The notes under the pieces are model-generated. The model was not told the origin of the DNA and ran no database searches. It saw only the letters and a program-made list of their open reading frames with translations. The translations under genes and the position numbers were made by a program. DNA of 64,000 bases from Streptomyces sp. NBC_01217 (lineage in GTDB: Bacteria; Actinomycetota; Actinomycetes; Streptomycetales; Streptomycetaceae), in NCBI RefSeq assembly GCF_035994185.1, contig NZ_CP108538.1:682001-746000 (forward strand). Direction: 5' to 3'. Shown here one piece after another: positions 57,978 through 64,000 of this stretch. Each line of letters begins with the position of its first letter. Position 1 is the stretch's first letter.

Positions 57978-59125
57978 GCGGGCAGGGGCCCGCGAGACGC
58001 GGGGTGCTGACGGCGGCGGCCGGTCTGGCGGCGGTCGCCGCGACGGCGCCGGGGGCGCAGGCCGCCGGGGCTTCGAACAGTGGCTCGGGCCGGTCGCGCT
58101 GGACGACGTCCTGGGCGACCGCGCAGACCGCGCCGACCGCCGCCGACACGGTGGCGAGCGCCGGGCTGACCGACGGCACGTTCACCGCCCACGTACGGCT
58201 GTCGGCGGGCGGAGCCGTCCGGCTGCGCTACGGGCACGCCTTCGGCACGGTCCCGGTCCTGATCGGCCCGGTGACGGCGGCCGGCCGGCCGGTGACGTTC
58301 GGCGGGCGCCGGCAGGCGTGGATCGCGGCGGGCGCCTCACTGACCAGTGACCCGGTAGTCGGTCTGCGCACCGCCGAGGCCGCACGGCTGACGGTGGAGA
58401 CCCGGCTGCCCGGACCCACCGGGCCGCTGTCCTTCCACCGCAACACCCATGCCTCGCACTCCGTCGACGGTGCACGCACCACATCGGTGTTCCTGCTGAC
58501 CGGCGTCGAGGTGACGGGTGCGCACGGGCCCGTGGTCGCGGTGCTCGGCGACTCCTTGGCGGAGGGCGTCGGCACCCCGGACGACGCCGATCTGCGCTGG
58601 CCCGACCAACTGGCCCGGCGCCTGCCCGGTTCGGCCGTCGCCAATCTCGGCATCAGCGGCAACCGGGTGCTGCTGGACGACGCCCGGTTCGGGCCGGGCG
58701 GACAGGCCCGCTTCGACCGCGATGTGCTGTCGCTGCCGGGGCTGCGGACCGTACTCGTCCATCTCGGCGTCAACGACCTCCAGCAGCCACCGAGCCAGAC
58801 CGATCCGGCGCGCGTCCTGGCCGGGTACCGGCAACTGGTGCTGCGCGCCCGTGACGCCGGACTGCGGGCGGTCGGCGCGACCGTCACACCGTTCGGGGGC
58901 TGGACCCGCTGGACACCGGAGCTGGAAGCGGTACGGCAGCAGATCAACGCGGCGGTACGGACCGGCCGGCTCTTCGACGCCGTGACCGACTTCGACGCGG
59001 CGCTGCGCGACCCGGAACGCCCGTCGCGGCTGCTGCCCGCGTACGACAGCGGCGACGGACTGCACCCCAACCCCGCCGGTCACGCCGCGCTCGCCGCGGC
59101 CGTCGACCGCCGACACCTTCTGTGA
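57974..59125 (+). CDS. Secreted SGNH/GDSL hydrolase (carbohydrate esterase type)
   Basis: A 383-residue protein from GTG 57974, overlapping the previous stop by 4 bases. Tat-like signal (PARRGVLTAAAGLAA). After a beta-rich N-terminal half comes the SGNH domain: nucleophile Ser in AVLGDSLAEG, Gly in NLGISGN, Asn in VHLGVND and the Asp/His dyad in DGLHPNPAGH. SGNH enzymes of polysaccharide operons remove acetyl groups from sugars. This suggests that the target polymer is O-acetylated. Confidence 0.88.
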   Translation: MSGQGPARRGVLTAAAGLAAVAATAPGAQAAGASNSGSGRSRWTTSWATAQTAPTAADTVASAGLTDGTFTAHVRLSAGGAVRLRYGHAFGTVPVLIGPVTAAGRPVTFGGRRQAWIAAGASLTSDPVVGLRTAEAARLTVETRLPGPTGPLSFHRNTHASHSVDGARTTSVFLLTGVEVTGAHGPVVAVLGDSLAEGVGTPDDADLRWPDQLARRLPGSAVANLGISGNRVLLDDARFGPGGQARFDRDVLSLPGLRTVLVHLGVNDLQQPPSQTDPARVLAGYRQLVLRARDAGLRAVGATVTPFGGWTRWTPELEAVRQQINAAVRTGRLFDAVTDFDAALRDPERPSRLLPAYDSGDGLHPNPAGHAALAAAVDRRHLL

Positions 59126-59135
59126 GGGCCGCATC

Positions 59136-61559
59136 ATGAACCCAGCAACCACCCCGGGCACCACCCGGCGCGCCGTACTCGCCGGGGCGGCGGCGCTCGG
59201 CGCAGCCGCCGCCCTGCCGCTCGCACTCACCACGGGCACCGCGCACGCGGCCGCCGGGGACGCCGTCGTCGATGACGCCAAATCCCTGCGCACCCGCTGG
59301 CACACCCTGCTCACCGGCGGCCCCGGTCTCGATCTGACGGACCAGCGGATCGCCGCGGCCGTGGCCAGGGCCGGCAGGGCCGCGACCACCGCGGCCAAGG
59401 GCCTCGACCCGGCCCGTACCGACGGGCTGTTCCCCGATCTGACCAGCACCACGCTGTCCAACCACGTCACGACGTCGTTCAAACGCCTTGCCACGATCGC
59501 CACCGCGTGGGCCGTCCCGGGCACCGCGCAGTACGGCGACACCGCGCTGCGCGATCTGCTGCTGGCGGGCATCGACTGGATGCTGACGAACCGTTACGGC
59601 CCCGGTCACCCCCGGTTCGACAACGACTGGGACTGGGAGATCGGTTCCGCACTCGCCCTCAACGACACGGCCGTGCTGCTGTACGACGCGCTCGGGTCGG
59701 AGCGGCTCGGCCGGATCACCACGGCCGTAGGGCACTACACGCCCGACCCGAACCTCTGGCGGGCCGACCGGCAGATCGCGACCGGCGCCAACCGGGTGTG
59801 GATCTCCACCGTCGTCGCCGTCAACGCCGTGCTCACCGGCAACGGCGACGATCTGGCCCGGGTCCGTGACGCTCTTTCGGACGTCGAGGGTTCGGGTGCC
59901 AACAGCGTCCTCGCCTTCAACGACGCCGGCAACGCGGCGGAGGGCACCGGCGAGGGCTTCTACTCCGACGGTTCGTTCCTCCAGCACTACAAGCACCCGT
60001 ACAACGGCGGGTACGGCAAGGAGCTGCTGAACAACCTCTCCCGGCTGCTGAACCTCCTCGCCGGTACGGCATGGACGATCACCGACCCCGATCTCGACAA
60101 CGTCCGCAGCTGGGTCGACGACGGCTTCGACCCGCTGATGGCTCGCGGCGATGTGATGGCGTCGGTGTGCGGGCGAGAGATCGCCCGCCCCAGCAAACAG
60201 GGACATGTCTCGGCGCAGACGGTCATCGAGGCGGTCGTACGGCTGATACCGAGCTTCCCCGGCGAGACGGCCGACCGGTTCACCGCCCTGGTCAAGCAGT
60301 GGATCGCCGAGGACACCTACCGGGACTTCCTCGCCGTCACCGACCTCGCCTCGCTCGTCGCCGCCCGGCAGGTCATCGCCTCCCCCGTCCCCGCACGCGG
60401 GCCGCTCGTCGCACACAAGCAGCACCCGCGGATGGACAAGGCCGCCCACCACCGCCCCTCCTTCGCGCTCGGCATCTCCGCATACTCCTCGAGGATCTAC
60501 AACTACGAGTCGATACAGAACGAGAACCTGCACGCCTGGCACCTCTCCGACGGCATGGTCCTGCTCTACACCGACGACCTCGGGCACTACAGCGAGGACT
60601 ACTGGCCCAGCGTCGACCCGGCCCGGCTCCCCGGCACCACCGTCATCGCGGGCCGTCCCGCGGACGCGGCCGGGCAGCGCACCACCAGCACGGCCGCCTG
60701 GGCGGGCGGCGCCGCGCTGCCGGGCACGACGCTCGGGGCGTACGGCATGGAGCTGCGCGCGTACGGAAGTCCGCTGCACGGTCTGAAGAGCTGGTTCTGC
60801 CTGGACGACGTGATCGCCTGCGTCGGCTCGGGGATCACCGCCGACGCGGGCACGGCCGAGACGGTCGTGGAGAACCGCAAGCTCCGGGATCCGGCGGCGG
60901 CCCTGCTCGTCAACGGCACGGCCGCGCCCACGGACGCCGGCTGGTCGGCCCGGCTCGACCGGGTGCAGTGGCTGCATGTCGCAGGGACCGGCGGCTACAT
61001 CTTCCCTGAGCCCGCCACGCTCAACGGCCTGCGCGAGGAACGCACCGCGACCTGGCGCGACATCAACCTCAAGTACGGCACGGACACCCCCGTCACCCGC
61101 CCGTATCTGACGCTGTGGCAGGACCACGGCACCGCGCCGAGCGGAGCCGGCTACTTCTGGCTGCAGGCACCGGCGGCCTCCGCCGAGCGTACGCAGCGGT
61201 GGTCGTCCGCACCCCCGGTGAAGGCGATCGCCCGCTCCACCGCCGTGCACGCGGTACGCCGCTGCGCGGACGGGCTGATCGCCGCGAACTTCTGGACCGC
61301 GGGCACGGCACAGGACCTGTCCTCGGACGGTCCCGCCTCGGTGCTCGTACGACCGGTCGGAAGGACGGTGAGGGTGTCGCTCTCCGACCCGACCCAGCTG
61401 CGGTCCTCGGTGGTCCTGGACCTGGCGCGCCGCGGACTGGCCGTCGCCTCGGCCGATCCGGGTGTCGGCGCCGAGCCCACCGGCAACGGCATCCGGATCA
61501 CCGCCGACACCGCCGGACGCCATGGCGCAACCCTCAACCTCACCCTGAAGTGGAGCTAG
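59136..61559 (+). CDS. Secreted polysaccharide lyase family 8 (hyaluronate/chondroitin/xanthan lyase type)
   Basis: An 807-residue protein, the standard PL8 size. Twin-arginine signal (TTRRAVLAG, Arg11-Arg12; cleavage near TAHA). The alpha/alpha toroid (about 45-390) contains FDNDWDWEIGSALALNDT with Asn176, HYKHPYNGGYG with His284 and Tyr293, and CGREIAR with Arg347 and Arg351; these align with the Asn-His-Tyr-Arg catalytic set of the family. The central beta-sandwich (about 430-680) contains NYESIQNENLHAWHLSDGMVLLYTDD. It breaks uronic-acid-containing polymers by beta-elimination outside the cell. Which of hyaluronan, chondroitin or xanthan is used cannot be told from sequence alone. Confidence 0.93.
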   Translation: MNPATTPGTTRRAVLAGAAALGAAAALPLALTTGTAHAAAGDAVVDDAKSLRTRWHTLLTGGPGLDLTDQRIAAAVARAGRAATTAAKGLDPARTDGLFPDLTSTTLSNHVTTSFKRLATIATAWAVPGTAQYGDTALRDLLLAGIDWMLTNRYGPGHPRFDNDWDWEIGSALALNDTAVLLYDALGSERLGRITTAVGHYTPDPNLWRADRQIATGANRVWISTVVAVNAVLTGNGDDLARVRDALSDVEGSGANSVLAFNDAGNAAEGTGEGFYSDGSFLQHYKHPYNGGYGKELLNNLSRLLNLLAGTAWTITDPDLDNVRSWVDDGFDPLMARGDVMASVCGREIARPSKQGHVSAQTVIEAVVRLIPSFPGETADRFTALVKQWIAEDTYRDFLAVTDLASLVAARQVIASPVPARGPLVAHKQHPRMDKAAHHRPSFALGISAYSSRIYNYESIQNENLHAWHLSDGMVLLYTDDLGHYSEDYWPSVDPARLPGTTVIAGRPADAAGQRTTSTAAWAGGAALPGTTLGAYGMELRAYGSPLHGLKSWFCLDDVIACVGSGITADAGTAETVVENRKLRDPAAALLVNGTAAPTDAGWSARLDRVQWLHVAGTGGYIFPEPATLNGLREERTATWRDINLKYGTDTPVTRPYLTLWQDHGTAPSGAGYFWLQAPAASAERTQRWSSAPPVKAIARSTAVHAVRRCADGLIAANFWTAGTAQDLSSDGPASVLVRPVGRTVRVSLSDPTQLRSSVVLDLARRGLAVASADPGVGAEPTGNGIRITADTAGRHGATLNLTLKWS

Positions 61560-61563
61560 ACCC

Positions 61564-62538
61564 TTGCTGTTCGACATGGACCTGGACCGGCTGCGCGTAT
61601 ACCGGCCGGAGCCGGAGGAACCTGCCGACTTCGATGCCTTCTGGGAGAAGACGCTCGACGAGACCGCCCGCCACCCGCTGGACGCCGAATTCATCCCGTA
61701 CGACGCCGGGTTCGTGACCGTCGATGTGCTCGATGTGACGTTCCGGGGCTGGGGCGGGCAGGCCGTGAAGGCGTGGCTGCTGCTACCGAAGGCGCGCTCG
61801 GGTCCGCTGCCCGCCGTGGTGCAGTACATCGGCTACAACGGCGGCCGGGGCGTTCCGTACTCCTGGCTGACCTGGAGCGCGCTGGGGTACGCGCATCTGG
61901 TCATGGACAACCGGGGCCAGGGCGGCGGCGGCAGGAACACCGCCGACACCCCGGACATCGGCCCGGACGGGCACGGCTCGTCCTCGCCCGGTTTCCTGAC
62001 CCGCGGCATCGAGGACCCGTATCGCCACTACTACCGGCGGCTGATCACCGACGCGGTGCGGGCGGTGGACGCGGCGAAGGCCCATGAGTCGGTGGACGCG
62101 TCCCGGGTCGCGGTGCTCGGGGGCAGCCAGGGCGGCGGGCTCGCCCTGGCCGTCGCCGGGCTGCGGGACGACATCGCGGCGGCCGTCGCCGATGTGCCCT
62201 TCCTCTGCCACTACCGGCGCGCCTCGCAGATCACGGACGCCGGACCGTACGCGGAGATCGCCCGCTGGCTGTCCGGGCACCGCTTCCGGATCGACGAGGC
62301 GATGGAGACCCTGTCCTACTTCGACGGGGTCAACTTCGCCGCCCGGGCGAGCGCCCCGGCGTGGTTCTCGGTCGGTCTGATGGACCGGATCTGCCCGTCG
62401 TCCACGGCGTTCGCCGCATATCACCGCTATGCGGGTCCGGCGGAGATCGAGGTGTTCACGTACAACGGGCACGAAGGCGGCGCGGAGTACGACCTGCCGC
62501 GCAAACGCGAGGCGTTGCGCGGCGTGTTCGGCCGCTAG
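61564..62538 (+). CDS. Acetyl-xylan esterase / cephalosporin-C deacetylase family esterase (AXE1, CE7-like)
   Basis: A 324-residue cytoplasmic alpha/beta-hydrolase; TTG 61564 is 4 bases after the lyase stop, and ATG 61576 is an alternative. CE7 marks: RGQ in MDNRGQGGG, nucleophile Ser188 in VLGGSQGGGLALA, Asp in GLMDRICP and His in YNGHEGG. CE7 enzymes remove acetyl groups from imported oligosaccharides. Last gene of the operon; it converges on an oxidoreductase gene with 10 bases between stops. Confidence 0.92.
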   Translation: MLFDMDLDRLRVYRPEPEEPADFDAFWEKTLDETARHPLDAEFIPYDAGFVTVDVLDVTFRGWGGQAVKAWLLLPKARSGPLPAVVQYIGYNGGRGVPYSWLTWSALGYAHLVMDNRGQGGGGRNTADTPDIGPDGHGSSSPGFLTRGIEDPYRHYYRRLITDAVRAVDAAKAHESVDASRVAVLGGSQGGGLALAVAGLRDDIAAAVADVPFLCHYRRASQITDAGPYAEIARWLSGHRFRIDEAMETLSYFDGVNFAARASAPAWFSVGLMDRICPSSTAFAAYHRYAGPAEIEVFTYNGHEGGAEYDLPRKREALRGVFGR

Positions 62539-62548
62539 CGGTTGATGG

Positions 62549-64000
62549 TCACCGGCCCAGCGCCGCCATCGCGGCGTTGTGGCCGGGAACCCCGCTGACC
62601 CCGCCGCCGCGCACGGCGCCCGCCCCGCACAGCAGCACATTGGCGTGCGCCGTCTCCACACCCCAGCGGCCGGTGGATTCCGTGGCGTACGGGAACGCGA
62701 GGTCCCGGTGGAAGATGTGGCCGCCGGGCAGCCGCAGATCCCGTTCGAGGTCGAGGGGTGTCTTCGCCTCGATGCACGGCTCGCCGTTCTCGTCGCGCGC
62801 CAGGCAGTCGGTGATCGGCTCTTCCAGGTGCGCGTCGAGTTCGGCGAGCGTGGCCGTCAGCAGTTCGGCGCGCGTCGCCGCGTTGTCGGCGGCGAAGAGC
62901 CGGGCAGGGGTGTGCAGGCCGAAGAGGGTGAGGGTCTGGTAGCCGCGGGCGGCCAGGTCGGGGCCGAGGATCGACGGGTCGGTCAGCGAGTGGCAGTAGA
63001 TCTCGGACGGCGGTGCGGCGGGCAGCCGGCCCGCCGCCGCGTCCCGGTAGGCGTCGGCGAGCTGCCCGTACCCCTCGGCGATGTGGAACGTCCCGGCGAA
63101 GGCCTCGCGCGGGTCGACGGAGCTGTCACGCAGCCGGGGCAGCCGGGTGAGCAGCATGTTCACCTTCAGCTGCGCGCCCTCGGCCGGGGTGGGCGGCTCG
63201 TCCCCGAGGAGGGCGGCGAGCGCCTGCGGCGAGGCGTTGACCAGGACGCGGCGGGCCGCGACGACATGTTCCGCCGCGGGTGAGCGGACGGTGATCTCGG
63301 CCCGTGTTCCGTCGGTTTCGATACGGGTCGCCTCGTGCCGTACGCGGATCTCGGCCCCGGCCTCGCGGGCGGCCCGGGCGAGGGCGTCGGTGAGCGCGCC
63401 CATGCCGCCGACCGGGACGTCCCAGTCGCCGGTGCCGCCTCCGATGACGTGGTAGAGGAAGCAGCGGTTCTGGAGCAGGGACGGATCGTGCGCGTCGGCG
63501 AAGGTGCCGATCAACGCGTCGGTGAGCACGACTCCGCGTACGAGGTCGTCCTGGAAGTTCTTCTCGACGGCGACACCGATGGGCTCCTCGAAGAGCGTCC
63601 GCCAGGCGTCCGCGTCGCCGATCCGTTCGCGCAGTGCGTCCCGCGTCGGCAGGGGTTCGGTGAGCGTCGGGAAGGCCCGCTCGGCGACGCGTCCCGTCAT
63701 GCCGTAGAAGCGCTGCCAGGCCTCGTACTCGCGGTCGGAGCCGGTGAGCGCGGCGAAGGACTCCCGGGTGCGCTCCCCGCCGACGAGCAGTCCGGTGGCG
63801 CGGCCGTCGCGCACGGCCGGGGTGTACGAGGAGACGGTCCGCTTGCGTACGGCGAAGTCCAGGCCGAGATCGCGGACGATCTTCTGCGGCAGCAGGGACA
63901 CGAGGTACGAGTAGCGCGACAGGCGGGCGTCGACCCCGTCGAAGGGGCGGGTGGAGACGGCCGCTCCGCCGGTGGTGGCGAGGCGTTCCAGGACCAGGAC
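62549..64000 (-). CDS. FAD-dependent oxidoreductase, phytoene-desaturase/PYROXD2-like (5' end outside the window)
   Basis: About 484 codons are present, ending at TGA (62549-62551); the gene continues past 64000, so the start and FAD-binding N-terminus are missing. The visible part begins VLVLERLATTGGAAVSTRPFDGV, the end of a Rossmann segment, and includes HVIGGGTGDWDVPVGGMGALTDALARAAREAGAEI, ARRVLVNASPQALAALLG and the C-terminal GGHIFHRDLAFPYATE, then GVSGVPGHNAAMAAL, which all match the carotenoid-desaturase-like amine-oxidase superfamily. Substrate unknown; it is not part of the polysaccharide operon. Confidence 0.88.
   Translation of the reverse strand, partial: VLVLERLATTGGAAVSTRPFDGVDARLSRYSYLVSLLPQKIVRDLGLDFAVRKRTVSSYTPAVRDGRATGLLVGGERTRESFAALTGSDREYEAWQRFYGMTGRVAERAFPTLTEPLPTRDALRERIGDADAWRTLFEEPIGVAVEKNFQDDLVRGVVLTDALIGTFADAHDPSLLQNRCFLYHVIGGGTGDWDVPVGGMGALTDALARAAREAGAEIRVRHEATRIETDGTRAEITVRSPAAEHVVAARRVLVNASPQALAALLGDEPPTPAEGAQLKVNMLLTRLPRLRDSSVDPREAFAGTFHIAEGYGQLADAYRDAAAGRLPAAPPSEIYCHSLTDPSILGPDLAARGYQTLTLFGLHTPARLFAADNAATRAELLTATLAELDAHLEEPITDCLARDENGEPCIEAKTPLDLERDLRLPGGHIFHRDLAFPYATESTGRWGVETAHANVLLCGAGAVRGGGVSGVPGHNAAMAALGR

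Overview
The window looks like the chromosome of a Streptomyces species. It is very GC-rich with strong G/C bias at third codon positions, uses GTG and TTG starts freely, and carries a full-length two-domain geosmin synthase, a complete whiE-type spore-pigment cluster, an NsdA-like regulator, a DUF397 protein and several probable Tat-exported proteins. I saw no rRNA, tRNA, CRISPR array, insertion sequence or phage gene.

Layout. 0-9 kb: NsdA-like TPR regulator, a divergent phosphotransferase-like protein with a TTA codon, a secreted zinc amidase, geosmin synthase (geoA) and small conserved proteins. 9-15 kb: a lipid/acyl-CoA module (two thiolase-fold proteins, a duplicated DUF35 protein, a crotonase, and a divergent acyl-CoA synthetase). 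15-24.5 kb: a secreted beta-helix protein and the aromatic polyketide spore-pigment locus. That locus has a seven-gene minus-strand operon (SchA/CurD protein, cupin, KS-alpha, CLF, ACP, two cyclases), a divergent FAD hydroxylase and a convergent methyltransferase. 24.6-31 kb: a 1412-residue secreted S53-type peptidase with kelch and carboxypeptidase-regulatory-like modules, and a protein with two alpha/beta-hydrolase domains in one chain. 31-45.5 kb: mixed metabolism, with paaK behind a PaaR-like operator, a deletion scar that decapitated two divergent genes, an MFS pump, a VOC protein, a WYL regulator with a divergent hydrolase, an AMP-ligase/nitronate monooxygenase pair, a Tat-exported serine hydrolase behind a double palindrome, a LysE exporter and a second phosphotransferase-like protein.

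45.5-62.5 kb is a carbohydrate-utilisation region. A GH10-CBM2 xylanase, whose 5' end is spliced to a fragment of another gene, is followed by a LacI regulator and, divergently, one compact 14-kb operon of 11 genes: lipoprotein sugar-binding protein, two ABC permeases, SDR, two heparinase II/III-like proteins, a YesL-like membrane protein, a secreted beta-helix protein, an SGNH esterase, a PL8 polysaccharide lyase and a cephalosporin-C-deacetylase-like esterase. Two near-identical LacI-type operator sites lie in the divergent control region, one directly behind a good -35/-10 pair. The set suggests uptake and breakdown of an acetylated, uronic-acid-containing polysaccharide. This is the best candidate for an undescribed system here. 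The window ends inside a minus-strand FAD-dependent oxidoreductase gene.

Functions are assigned from motifs and recalled family patterns only. Starts were chosen from ribosome-binding sites, overlaps and family length. No database search was possible.
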